Shown here in pieces: positions 16,699 to 25,360 of a stretch of DNA of 64,000 bases (position 1 is the first letter of the stretch; each line of letters starts with the position of its first letter). The DNA is taken from assembly GCA_900552385.1 (NCBI GenBank), contig URZI01000003.1, forward strand, positions 62,001-126,000. The letters run 5' to 3'. The stretch comes from an uncultured Collinsella sp. Lineage in GTDB: Bacteria > Actinomycetota > Coriobacteriia > Coriobacteriales > Coriobacteriaceae. The translations under genes were made by a program, and so were the position numbers. The notes under the pieces were generated by a model, which saw only the letters and a list, made by a program, of their open reading frames with translations, was not told the origin of the DNA and searched no databases.

Positions 16699-18510
16699 CT
16701 AGCACGCCTCCTCGTTGGGCATCGTCCATGCATGATGGTCGGTATGCAGCAACTCCTCGGCCAGCGGCGAGAGCGGCGCGCCCAAGAACTCGCGGTAGCA
16801 CGCCTGGACATCGGGATTCTCGTGCGAGAAGCGAATGTCCGCAGCGGCATCCAGGCCCCACAGCACCCGGCCGCGCTCGGCCGCCAGCTCGCAGCCGTCG
16901 TGGATGGGCTGACCGCCGCCACCGACACAGCCGCCCGGGCACGCCATGACCTCGACGAAGTCATAGCTCACGCGGCCGTCGCGAATCGCGTCGAGCAGGC
17001 GGGCAGCGTTACCCAGCCCGTGTGCCACGGCGACGCGCACTTTGGTGCCATCGATATCGGCCACGGCTTCCTTCCAGCCGTCAAGTCCGCGCACGTCGGT
17101 AAAGAAATCCGCGTCGGGGTTCTTACCCGTCACCAGGTAATAGGCCGAGCGCACGGCGGCCTCCATCACACCGCCCGTGGCACCAAAGATCACACCCGCA
17201 CCCGTGCCAAAGCCCAGCGGCGTATCGAGTGGCTCCTCAACCAGCGTGTCGACGCTCACGTGGTTCGCGCGGATCATGCGCACCATCTCGCGCACCGTCA
17301 GCGCAACGTCCACATCGGGCGTGCCGTCCTCGCCCACCATGCTCGGCAGCGCGCACTCGGCCTTCTTGGCCGTGCACGGCATAACGGACACCACAAACAG
17401 GCGCTCGGGCTCCACGCCCAGCACCTTGGCATAGTAGGTCTTGGCGATGGCGCCGAACATCTGCTGCGGCGACTTTGACGTGGACAGGCTGTCGACAAAC
17501 TCGGGGTAACGTGCCTTCACAAAGCGTACCCAGCCCGGGCAGCAGCTCGTAAACATGGGCCAACCGCGGCTGTCGTCCTCGCCCTTGGCGGCCTTACCCA
17601 GGCGCTCGAGCAGTTCGGAGCCCTCTTCCATAATGGTGAGGTCGGCCGAGAAATCGGTGTCGAACACGTACTCAAAGCCAACGCGGCGCAGTGCGCAGGC
17701 CAAGCGCTCAACGGTGGCCTCCTCGCGCGGAATGCCGAGTTCCTCTCCCCAGGCGCTACGCACGGCCGGCGCAATCTGCACCAGCACGATCTTATCGGGA
17801 TCGGCGAGAGCATCGAACACGGTCTCGGTGTCGTCGCGCTCGCGCAGCGCGCCCGTCGGGCAATGCGTGATGCACTGGCCGCATGCGACGCAATCGGTCT
17901 TGCCGATCGGTGCGCGCCCGCGGGTACCCACGGCGGTATGCGTGGCGCGGTTGGTCAGGTCCCAAATCCCTAGGCCCTGCACGCTCTCGCACACCTTGAT
18001 GCAGCGCATGCATTTAATGCACTTGTCGTTTTCGCGGATGATGGGAAAATCGAAATCCCAGCCCTCGCCCGCCAAATGCCTTTGATACGGCAGATAGAAA
18101 ATGCCCAGGTCATTGGCGATGGTCTGCAGGTTGCAGTTGCCGCTGCGCACACAGCTCGTGCACTGCGAATCATGCTGGGACAGCAGCAGCTGCACGTTGG
18201 TGCGACGGGCCTCGCGGGCCTTGGGATTGTTGGTGTGGACCACCATACCGTCGAGCACGTAGTTGTTGCAGGCTGCGACCAGCTGGTCGCAGCCCGCAAC
18301 CTCGACCACGCACACGCGGCAGCCACCGATCTCGTTCAGATCGCGCAGGTAGCACAGGGTGGGAATCTGAATGCCGACGGACTTGGCCGCATCCAGGATC
18401 GTGGTGTGCTCGGGCACCACGACTTCGCAGTTATCGATAATGAGCCTGACCATGTTGTGCGCTCCGTTTTCGCTGTTGTCGCCGACGGTGATTTTGTTGA
18501 GCTCTACCAT
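16699..18510 (-). CDS. hydA: [FeFe] hydrogenase, group A catalytic subunit
   Basis: A 603-residue hydrogenase that interconverts protons and H2. The N-terminal [2Fe-2S] ferredoxin domain has C53, C64, C67 and C82; next are HDSQCTSCVRSGNC and two [4Fe-4S] motifs (CIKCMRCIKVC, CVACGQCITHCP). The H-cluster motifs are all intact: TSCCPGW near 320, MPCTAKKAE near 375, and MACPGGCVGGGGQP near 520. The start at 18510 has GGGAGGA upstream and overlaps the previous stop by 7 bp (ATGGTAG). Soluble, as no signal or membrane segment is present. Linkage to a GltD-like flavoprotein fits HydDB group A2, as I recall that scheme. HydE/F/G maturases are not in the window. Confidence 0.95.
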   Translation of the reverse strand: MVELNKITVGDNSENGAHNMVRLIIDNCEVVVPEHTTILDAAKSVGIQIPTLCYLRDLNEIGGCRVCVVEVAGCDQLVAACNNYVLDGMVVHTNNPKAREARRTNVQLLLSQHDSQCTSCVRSGNCNLQTIANDLGIFYLPYQRHLAGEGWDFDFPIIRENDKCIKCMRCIKVCESVQGLGIWDLTNRATHTAVGTRGRAPIGKTDCVACGQCITHCPTGALRERDDTETVFDALADPDKIVLVQIAPAVRSAWGEELGIPREEATVERLACALRRVGFEYVFDTDFSADLTIMEEGSELLERLGKAAKGEDDSRGWPMFTSCCPGWVRFVKARYPEFVDSLSTSKSPQQMFGAIAKTYYAKVLGVEPERLFVVSVMPCTAKKAECALPSMVGEDGTPDVDVALTVREMVRMIRANHVSVDTLVEEPLDTPLGFGTGAGVIFGATGGVMEAAVRSAYYLVTGKNPDADFFTDVRGLDGWKEAVADIDGTKVRVAVAHGLGNAARLLDAIRDGRVSYDFVEVMACPGGCVGGGGQPIHDGCELAAERGRVLWGLDAAADIRFSHENPDVQACYREFLGAPLSPLAEELLHTDHHAWTMPNEEAC

Positions 18511-20336
18511 TCCAGGTTCCTCCCTCCGCGGAACGCACCAAAGCCAAAGTGGTCGCAACGCAGGCAGCGACTCGCCTCTTGGCGCGCCTCCTGCTCGGTG
18601 AGGCCCTGCTCGACCAGATTCCAATCGTGGATGCGCTCGCCGGCCTCACGCTCGCCCAGCTCGCAGCGGCCGCACTCGTGCTTGCCCTTAAACTGGACGG
18701 TCGGCAGTTCCACGTCGAGCTTGATCTTGTGGTCGAAGCCCAGGTAGCGGTCGATATTTGCCGAAGCCACGCGGCCGGCGTTGATGGCGCGGATAACGGT
18801 GGCGGGGCCGGTCTGGCAGTCGCCGCCGCTAAAGAGGCCATCGAAGTTGGGCACGGCGCCGTCCGAATCGGTGACGACGCGACCCCACTTGCAGGCGATG
18901 CCCATGTCCTCAAACGGCTTGGAATCGATGTCCTGACCAATGGCGACAAACACGCGCTCGCAGGGGATGACGCGCTCGGGCGTAGCGGCGGCACGCGGAG
19001 CCGGACGACCGCGGCGGGGCTCGCCGATAATCTGCGGTTGCACGCGCAGGCCGCTCACGCGACCGTCCTCGCCCGTCTCTATACCGAGCGGCGCCGTGAG
19101 CTCCAGAACCTCGCAACCCTCGGCCTGGGCGCCGGCGATCTCGGCGTCCTGAGCCGTCATATCGCAGATGCGACGGCGGTAGACGATGCTTACCTTTTCG
19201 GCACCGCAGCGCACGGCAGAGCGCGCCACGTCCATGGCCACGTTGCCGCCGCCGATGACGCACACGCGCTGGCCGCTCAGGTCGGGCAGCTCGTCGTCTC
19301 CGATGGCGCGCAGCATCTTGACGGCCGACTCCACGCCGGGTGCCTCTTCGCCCGGAAGGCCGAGCTTCTTGTCGCTATGGGCACCAATGGCCAGGTAGAC
19401 GGCATCGAACTCGTCGCGCAGGCGGGCAAGCTCCTCGCCGTTGACGGAGTGGTCGAGCTCAACGTCGATACCGGCGCTCAAGATCCAGTCGATCTCGGCC
19501 TGAAGACGCTCGCGCGGCAGGCGGTAGCTGGGAATGCCATAGCGCAGCATGCCGCCCAGGTGGTGGCGCTGCTCAAAGATGGTCACCTTGTGGCCCATCA
19601 CGGCCAGGTAGTAGGCACAGGAAAGGCCGGCCGGGCCGCCGCCGATCACGGCGACGCGCTTACCGGTGTTGTCCACTACATGCGGCTTGTGGTCGTTGAG
19701 GTCACTGTGCTCAACGGCAAAACGCTTGAGGGCGAGGATGTTCATGGGGTCGTCGACCATGCCGCGGCGACAGTGCATCTCGCAGGGATGCTCGCACACC
19801 AGGCCGCAGACGAGCGGCAGCGGGTTATTCTTGCGGATGACCTTGACGGCATCGGCATAGCGGCCGGCCTCGACGAGCGAGATGTAACCGGGAATGTCGA
19901 CGTGCGCCGGGCAGCCCGAGACGCACGGGACACGTGCCTCGCGATCAAAGCCGCAGGAGTGCTCACGAATGTGGTGCTCAAAATCGTCGCGAAAACCGCG
20001 GATAGCAGTAAGCGCCATGGCGCCGGCTTCGTAGCCGATGGCGCAGTCGCTCGAAAGGTAGATGGTGCGGGCCGTGCGCTCAATCAGGTTGAGCGTAGAC
20101 TCATCGGCACGCCCTTCGAGCACATCGGCAAGCAGGTCGCTCAGCGCGCTCAGGCCCACGCGACAGGGCGTGCACTTGCCGCAGCTCTGGGTGGAGCACA
20201 GGTTGACGAGCGCCGCCGTAAACTCCACGGGACACGGGGCGAGCGAGCTCACCGCCAGACGACGTCCGAGCGCATCGTGCAGGTCGTCCATGACGGCCTG
20301 AGCGTGGCTGCGTTCCATTACATGCAGTCGAGCCAT
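18504..20336 (-). CDS. GltD-like NAD(P)H oxidoreductase with NuoF-type Fe-S domain (hydrogenase partner)
   Basis: A 610-residue protein. Residues 30-110 resemble the C-terminal 4Fe-4S domain of NuoF/HydB (SCGKCTPCRVG with C52, C55, C58, and C98). The rest is like the small subunit of glutamate synthase: cysteine-rich VPCVSGCPAHVDIPGY, FAD motif AVIGGGPAG (229-236) and NAD(P) motif CVIGGGNVAMD near 355. More cysteines lie at the C-terminus (ECGRC, RCLRCDHF). The FMN domain of a true NuoF is missing. It probably passes electrons between NAD(P)H and the hydrogenase. The start at 20336 follows AGGGG. First gene of a four-gene operon. Confidence 0.88.
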   Translation of the reverse strand: MARLHVMERSHAQAVMDDLHDALGRRLAVSSLAPCPVEFTAALVNLCSTQSCGKCTPCRVGLSALSDLLADVLEGRADESTLNLIERTARTIYLSSDCAIGYEAGAMALTAIRGFRDDFEHHIREHSCGFDREARVPCVSGCPAHVDIPGYISLVEAGRYADAVKVIRKNNPLPLVCGLVCEHPCEMHCRRGMVDDPMNILALKRFAVEHSDLNDHKPHVVDNTGKRVAVIGGGPAGLSCAYYLAVMGHKVTIFEQRHHLGGMLRYGIPSYRLPRERLQAEIDWILSAGIDVELDHSVNGEELARLRDEFDAVYLAIGAHSDKKLGLPGEEAPGVESAVKMLRAIGDDELPDLSGQRVCVIGGGNVAMDVARSAVRCGAEKVSIVYRRRICDMTAQDAEIAGAQAEGCEVLELTAPLGIETGEDGRVSGLRVQPQIIGEPRRGRPAPRAAATPERVIPCERVFVAIGQDIDSKPFEDMGIACKWGRVVTDSDGAVPNFDGLFSGGDCQTGPATVIRAINAGRVASANIDRYLGFDHKIKLDVELPTVQFKGKHECGRCELGEREAGERIHDWNLVEQGLTEQEARQEASRCLRCDHFGFGAFRGGRNLEW

Positions 20337-20497
20337 AAGATCCCCTCTCACATGGCAGCCCGGAGGCGAGGCCGGGCGAAATTGCTACACGCACAACACT
20401 GACCTAAAAAGTTGTTAGGTCTCCACGCAGTTCGGCAGGCGGCATGAAATGTCACCCTCAGCGGTGAAATAGAACATTACCGCAGATAAATGCCATA

Positions 20498-20519
20498 TTT
20501 GGTAAAACGCGTTACCAAA
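20498..20519. promoter_or_regulatory. Palindrome upstream of the hydrogenase operon
   Basis: TTTGGTAA (20498-20505) and TTACCAAA (20512-20519) around AACGCG. It recalls a Rex site, but the spacing is 6 rather than 4 bp. It could serve the hydrogenase operon about 160 bp away or be unrelated. Confidence 0.4.
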
Positions 20520-20522
20520 CGA

Positions 20523-20560
20523 CAATGCCCCGCCCACGCAATCACGTGGACGGGGCATTG
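20523..20560 (-). terminator. Terminator-like hairpin after the GH4 gene
   Basis: CAATGCCCCG and CGGGGCATTG arms, extended by CCACG/CGTGG after a one-base mismatch. The T-run on the minus strand is weak (TTGTCGTTT). Confidence 0.65.
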
Positions 20561-20592
20561 CTCATGGTATGCGGCCAGCGACCCTGTTGCTT

Positions 20593-21975
20593 TTACTTAA
20601 GCTCGGGCCAGTAACCCTTGTTGGCCTCGATCATGTCGTCGAGAACCTCCTTGGCGACCTTCATCGACGGCACGGTCTTGTTGAGCGTAAAGGCCTTGAG
20701 CGCCTTCTCGTACGAACCCTCGATCGTAGCCTCGACCACGAGCTTCTCGGAGTTCAGCTGCTGCATCATGAGGCCCTGCTGGAACAGCGGAATGTTGTCG
20801 CGGCTGATGACCTCGGGGCCGTTCTTGCCAATGTAGGCAGGCAGCTCGACCATAGCGTCGTAGGGCATGTTGGGGATAGCGCCCTTGTTCTCGCAAATGA
20901 CCAGGAAGCGCTGCTTGGTGTCGTTCTTCAGAGCGATGGCCAGATCGGCAATCCAGTCGCCGTGGCTGCCCGCATAGAACGTGCTCTCGTCGATCTCGCC
21001 GGTCTTCTCGTAGTGATCGATGCCGTCGAAGAGGTTCTTCTCGCGCGTCTCCTCAACCTCGTTAGCGCGGGTGCGCTCGGGGTTGGAGTGCTCGACGAAC
21101 TCCTTCTGCTGCAGGTAGTAGTTCAGATACGTGTTGGGCAGGTACTCCGGGAAGCACTCCATGATCTCGTACTCGCCCTTCCAGACGTAGTACCAGCTGC
21201 CCTTGGTGTGGCGGTTCTGCTCGGGGTGCTCGTCAGTGGCCTCCTCGGGCTTCTTTGCCATGAGCGAGCCCATGCCCTTGAGGTAGGAGTCGGGCAGCAG
21301 AATCTCATGCTCCTTGATGTACTCGCGCAGCTGCGGGAGCACCTCCTCGCCCTTGTGGCGGATCGAGGTGAACCAACCAAAGTGGTTGAGGCCAAAGTAA
21401 TCGTACTCGACATCCTTCTTGTCGATATCGAGCGCGGCGCAAACCACGTCGATGATCGCGATCGGCATGTCGCAGATGTTGATGATGCGAGCGTTGGGAC
21501 GCAGCACACGGCAGCCCTCGGAGACGATGGCGGCAGGGTTGGAGTAGTTGAGAATCCAGTAGTCCTTCTTGGCGTACTTCTCAACGTCATCGATCAGCTC
21601 GACCATGGGGAAGATGGTGCGCATGCCGTAGGCAAGGCCGCCGCAACCGCAAGTCTCCTGACCCACGCAGCCGTGACGCAGCGGAATCTTCTCGTCCTGC
21701 TCGCGCATGGCGTAGCCGCCCACGCGCATCTGGGCAAACACGAAGCTCGCGTCGGTAAAAGCCGTCTTTTTGTCGGTGGTCACCGTGAGCTTGATGTCCA
21801 GGCCGAGGTCCTCGTGCAAAATCCAGTCCACGAGCACGCCGATCTTGCGCTGGCGCTCCTCGTTGATGTCGTACAGGCGAATCTCGTCAACATCGAGCTC
21901 GTCCTTGCGCAGGGCGATGGACTTGACGATGCCGGGGGTAAAGGTGGATCCGCCACCACACAGAGTAATGATCAT
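20593..21975 (-). CDS. 6-phospho-alpha-glucosidase, GH4 (MalH/GlvA-like)
   Basis: A 460-residue NAD+- and Mn-dependent glycosidase that splits 6-phospho-alpha-glucosides such as maltose 6-phosphate. The N-terminal NAD fold is CGGGSTFTPG; the metal cysteine is in NICDMPIAI; the NHFGWFTS segment is also typical of GH4. Length is normal for the subfamily. It is the last gene of the operon behind the IICB transporter (3-nt gap), which delivers its phosphorylated substrate. 6-phospho-beta-glucosidase is the alternative GH4 activity, but CDMP and the partner IICB type favour alpha. Confidence 0.9.
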   Translation of the reverse strand: MIITLCGGGSTFTPGIVKSIALRKDELDVDEIRLYDINEERQRKIGVLVDWILHEDLGLDIKLTVTTDKKTAFTDASFVFAQMRVGGYAMREQDEKIPLRHGCVGQETCGCGGLAYGMRTIFPMVELIDDVEKYAKKDYWILNYSNPAAIVSEGCRVLRPNARIINICDMPIAIIDVVCAALDIDKKDVEYDYFGLNHFGWFTSIRHKGEEVLPQLREYIKEHEILLPDSYLKGMGSLMAKKPEEATDEHPEQNRHTKGSWYYVWKGEYEIMECFPEYLPNTYLNYYLQQKEFVEHSNPERTRANEVEETREKNLFDGIDHYEKTGEIDESTFYAGSHGDWIADLAIALKNDTKQRFLVICENKGAIPNMPYDAMVELPAYIGKNGPEVISRDNIPLFQQGLMMQQLNSEKLVVEATIEGSYEKALKAFTLNKTVPSMKVAKEVLDDMIEANKGYWPELK

Positions 21976-21978
21976 TGT

Positions 21979-23595
21979 TTACTGCTCCTTCTCAATTGCG
22001 TTTTCGACCTTGTCGCGCATCTCGGCGACCTTCATGCCAAAGATGATCTGGATATTATTGCCGTTGCGGTTGATGCCGCTGTTGGGCACGTGGTTGATGA
22101 GGTCCTCATTGATGAGGTCCGGGTTCTTAACGTTCACGCGGAGACGCGTAAAGCAGTTCTCGAGCTCCTCGATGTTGTCCTTGCCACCAAGACCTGCAAC
22201 CAGGTCGGCAATGCCCGCATCGACGCCCTCTGCGGGAGCTGCGGCAACAGCGCCCTGCTTCACCGCGACAGACGCGGCGGCCTCGCCCTCGGCAACGGAC
22301 TCGGCGAGCTCGGACTCCTCCTCGCGACCAGGCGTGTGGAGGTTGAGCTTCTTAATAAGGAAGGTGAAGAGGAAGAAGTACAGAGCGGCGTTGACGACTC
22401 CGAGCACGAGCATAACCGGCCAGTTGGTCTTATCGACACCGAGGACCAGGTTGGAAACCACGATGTTGATGATGCCGCCTGCAGTCGAAGCGGGCACAGA
22501 GAGAACCTTGAGCAGAACCAGGAAGATGCCGGAAAGAACCGAGTGAACGACAAAGAGCACGGGAGCGGCAAAGACAAAGAGGAAGTCCATGGGCTCGGTC
22601 ACGCAGGAGAGCACGGCGGTGATGATCAGCGGGATGATAACGGCCTTGGTCTTATCCTTGTTCCCCTTGTAAGCGGTGACGATAAAGGCGAGACCGATGC
22701 CGATGTAGGGCCACAGGTTGTTGAAGGTGTAGCTGTTGAAATACGTGCTATCGGAGAAGGGCTGGCCCGTCATTGCCATCTCGGCGACACGGATGGGGTA
22801 GGCGCCGGCGATAACCTGATCGCCCAGCGTCAGGGTGCCACCCACATCGGAGAACTGGAACGGGGTGTAGATGAGGTGGTGCAGACCGGTGGGAACGAGC
22901 AGCTTGTTGAGCATGCCGTAGATAAACAGACCGATGTTGCCCGACTCCTTAATGATGCCGGCAACGGAGGAGATGGCACCCTGAACCGGAGGCCAAACGA
23001 TGCAGAAGCCAGCGCCCATGATCCAGGAAATGATGATCATGATCAGGAACGGGAAGCGAACGCCCGAGAACATCGAAAAGGCAATGGGGAACTGCTTGTT
23101 CGAGTACTTGTTGAACACGGCACCGGTGATGCAGCCCAGGATGATGCCGCCAAACACGCCGGTATCGAGCACCTGGATGCCCATAACGGTGGCCTGGCCG
23201 GTTCCGGTAAGGCCGAGCATGCCGCTCGCATCGGCAAGAGAGCCGGTGGCGTTGAGCACGATGTTGTTAGCCTGCAGGAACAGGAAGAACGACATCAGGG
23301 CGATCAACGAAGCATGGCCCTTGTTCTTCTTTGCCATGGCGCCGGCGATGCCCACGCAGAACAGAATCGAGAGGTTGTTGATGATAAACATCAGCGACTG
23401 GTAGACAACGGCGCCCACAAGCTGGAACGGACCGGAGCCCAGTACGGGGACCAAAGCGCAGATGGTCTTGTTGGTCAGAATGATGCCCACGATGAGCAGG
23501 ATGCCGGCAACCGAGAGATACATCATCGGCTGAACGATCGACTTCGCGAACACCTCCAACGGCGCTTTGAAATTGAACTTCTTTTTTGCGGTCAT
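21979..23595 (-). CDS. PTS alpha-glucoside transporter, EIICB (MalP/GlvC-like)
   Basis: A 538-residue sugar permease of the glucose-family PTS. Residues 15-430 form the IIC membrane domain (about ten helices, GLHHLIYTPFQ, EPMDFLFVFAAP); an Ala/Glu-rich linker leads to IIB at about 455-538 with the phosphorylated C481 in ENCFTRLRVNVK. IIA is missing from the polypeptide and is supplied by the gene at 24568-25080. The start at 23595 has GGGGAG upstream. It lies between the antiterminator and the GH4 enzyme, so maltose or a related alpha-glucoside is the likely substrate. Confidence 0.92.
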   Translation of the reverse strand: MTAKKKFNFKAPLEVFAKSIVQPMMYLSVAGILLIVGIILTNKTICALVPVLGSGPFQLVGAVVYQSLMFIINNLSILFCVGIAGAMAKKNKGHASLIALMSFFLFLQANNIVLNATGSLADASGMLGLTGTGQATVMGIQVLDTGVFGGIILGCITGAVFNKYSNKQFPIAFSMFSGVRFPFLIMIIISWIMGAGFCIVWPPVQGAISSVAGIIKESGNIGLFIYGMLNKLLVPTGLHHLIYTPFQFSDVGGTLTLGDQVIAGAYPIRVAEMAMTGQPFSDSTYFNSYTFNNLWPYIGIGLAFIVTAYKGNKDKTKAVIIPLIITAVLSCVTEPMDFLFVFAAPVLFVVHSVLSGIFLVLLKVLSVPASTAGGIINIVVSNLVLGVDKTNWPVMLVLGVVNAALYFFLFTFLIKKLNLHTPGREEESELAESVAEGEAAASVAVKQGAVAAAPAEGVDAGIADLVAGLGGKDNIEELENCFTRLRVNVKNPDLINEDLINHVPNSGINRNGNNIQIIFGMKVAEMRDKVENAIEKEQ

Positions 23596-23694
23596 AGCGG
23601 TACTCCCCTTCCTTTTCCGCAAATTAAGACAGATGTGCCCTGGACAAGACCGTGAGCCTTGCCTTATATCAATCGATGTGTGGGCACGTTATGC

Positions 23695-24552
23695 CTAGAG
23701 ACCAGGTTCTCCAAGCAGGTTAACAATGTGATATGCGAGATAACTCTTCTCGGCATCGGTAACGACAACGTTATAGGTAGACGACAAGTGGGCGGCTATG
23801 GCGTCCGCGCACGAGAATGCGCACGGATACGCCGTTTCATCGATTCGGAACAGCGCATCGCCATTGATTTGCCCGGCCGTAGGATCGAGCGCTCGCTGTG
23901 CGAAAAACTGCAGGTGACGAACGAAACGTTCGTAAGGCAGCGAGGTGTCATCGAGGGTCGTAGCATAGCGCTTGGAAACAATCGCGAGCACGTCGCGAAC
24001 AAGCTGGACCGAAACAATCAAACGATCGGAGCGTTGCGGCATGGTGGCGTTGACGATATGCAGCGTAATAAAACCCTGCTCTTCTTCGCTCATCTGGATG
24101 CCCATATACTCCTTGATAATCTGCAGCGCACGGCCCGCAAGTGCATACTCCTTGCGATAGAACTGCTGAATCTCGAGCAGCAACGGATTCTCACAGGAGA
24201 CGCCCTTGCGCTCACGCTCCAAAGCAAGGCTGATATGGTCTGCGAGAGCAATGAGAATCTTGTCGTTGATATCAACATTGAGCTCTCGACGGAGCATCTG
24301 AACAATGTCCTCGGCAATCACGAGGTTGACGGTGGGGATGGACTCCAAAAGATGTGCCAAACGGTCAATCGTACGCGAGTCCTGAGAAGTTCCCTCCTGC
24401 AACGCGTAGGTCTTTTCGATCGACGCCTCGTCGATGGCATCGCCGGCATGACGGCCAAAGCAGAGGCCTCGACCGATGACGATGAGCTCGGAGCCATCGT
24501 CCGAAGTGACCATTGCGACGTTGTTGTTAAAAACTCGCTTGATAACCACGGT
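23695..24552 (-). CDS. BglG/LicT-family transcriptional antiterminator
   Basis: A 285-residue antiterminator. The RNA-binding CAT domain opens VIKRVFNNNVAMV, followed by two PTS-regulated domains with conserved histidines (RLAHLLE near 110; QGFITLHIVNA near 205). It binds a RAT hairpin to prevent leader termination; PRD phosphorylation by EII and HPr tunes it. The GTG at 24552 gives the standard LicT-like start with GGTGGG five bases upstream; a GTG nine bases further upstream is possible. It sits between IIA and IICB, and a RAT-like hairpin lies in the operon leader (25106-25192). Confidence 0.92.
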   Translation of the reverse strand, partial: TVVIKRVFNNNVAMVTSDDGSELIVIGRGLCFGRHAGDAIDEASIEKTYALQEGTSQDSRTIDRLAHLLESIPTVNLVIAEDIVQMLRRELNVDINDKILIALADHISLALERERKGVSCENPLLLEIQQFYRKEYALAGRALQIIKEYMGIQMSEEEQGFITLHIVNATMPQRSDRLIVSVQLVRDVLAIVSKRYATTLDDTSLPYERFVRHLQFFAQRALDPTAGQINGDALFRIDETAYPCAFSCADAIAAHLSSTYNVVVTDAEKSYLAYHIVNLLGEPGL

Positions 24553-24567
24553 ACCCACCACAAGAAT

Positions 24568-25080
24568 TTACTCGGAAAGCCAGACGACAGGCTCTTTAAC
24601 AGCAACAGGGCCGGAAGCATGCTCACGAAGAGTCGAGTTCTCCGAGCGCTCGCACACGATAACGAAGACCGTGGGATCGAAGCCGGCGGCGCGGACCGCG
24701 TCGAAATCGACCTCGACGAGGGGCTGGCCCGCGTCGACATGGTCACCCTGGGCAACAAGCGCATGGAAGCCCTTGCCCTCAAGCTTAACAGTATCGATTC
24801 CGATGTGCAGCATCACCTGAGCAGAGCTGTCTTCGGACATGATGCCCAGCGCGTGCTCAGTCGGAAACAGCGCGGCGACGGTGCCGGAAACAGGAGCGCA
24901 CACCGTTCCCTCTTGAGGAACCACGGCAACGCCATCGCCCACGGCACGGCTGCTAAAAGCGGGGTCATTGGTATTTTCTAGATGAACAAGCTCGCCGGAA
25001 ACGGGAGCGAGGATTTCGAACTCGGAAGCTGCAGTCTTCTGCTCATCCGAACCGCCCATCAGGCGAGAAAAGAAACCCAT
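24568..25080 (-). CDS. PTS glucose-type EIIA component (Crr-like)
   Basis: A 170-residue soluble IIA of the glucose family. The active-site histidine is H92 in MLHIGIDTVKL; the helper histidine is H76 in PTEHALGI. The APVSG repeats of the beta-sandwich are at 25-29 and 62-66. The start at 25080 is taken with AAGGGAC upstream; longer in-frame starts add a leader that overlaps the operon's terminator/antiterminator. First gene of the alpha-glucoside operon. A free-standing IIA may also serve the murP transporter at 52730-54160, which lacks a IIA domain. Confidence 0.92.
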   Translation of the reverse strand: MGFFSRLMGGSDEQKTAASEFEILAPVSGELVHLENTNDPAFSSRAVGDGVAVVPQEGTVCAPVSGTVAALFPTEHALGIMSEDSSAQVMLHIGIDTVKLEGKGFHALVAQGDHVDAGQPLVEVDFDAVRAAGFDPTVFVIVCERSENSTLREHASGPVAVKEPVVWLSE

Positions 25081-25105
25081 GGTGACATGTCCCTTCATAA
25101 ATATA

Positions 25106-25192
25106 GCCCAACCAAAATCAAGCGAATGCGTCCCTAGAGACACACTCGTTCAAAGACTTTGGTTAGGCCCACGTCCGAGGGACTCGGTAACC
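25106..25192 (-). promoter_or_regulatory. RAT antiterminator/terminator switch in the alpha-glucoside operon leader
   Basis: On the minus strand GGTTACCGAG...CTCGGACGTGGGCCTAACC (25161-25192) folds like a LicT/GlcT RAT site, with GGTTA/TAACC outer and CCGAG/CTCGG inner stems. Its 3' side, GCCTAACCAAA, also pairs with TTTGGTTGGGC (25106-25117 region) to form a competing hairpin before a weak U-rich tail. A TACAAT (25218-25223, minus) can start the leader. Confidence 0.7.
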
Positions 25193-25360
25193 TTCCGCAT
25201 TTCTTTTTACGGAAGCTATTGTAGACAAGCCCAAAGCCGGAATAGTCATTATGACCGGTGAGCGGTATTTTTTCTTCGATAAACGGTATTTAGGCGGCAC
25301 TTAGGGACGTTCCTTTCCCGCCGACACCCAGGAGCACTCCTTGCAGCAATTTCGTATGCG

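Noticed and set aside
16943..18624. Longer N-termini for the hydrogenase (to 18624) and for the binding protein (to 16942)
   Set aside because: Both would run into the preceding genes without ribosome-binding sites; the chosen starts have good GGAGG motifs and family-like N-termini.
20459..20483. Half copy of palindromic family 1 (GCGGTGAAATAG)
   Set aside because: Only about 12 bases match and the remaining arm differs; chance similarity cannot be excluded.
20569..23655. Open frame of 1028 codons on the plus strand
   Set aside because: Shadow of the GH4 and IICB genes; strings of Asp/His/Val/Leu without domain structure.
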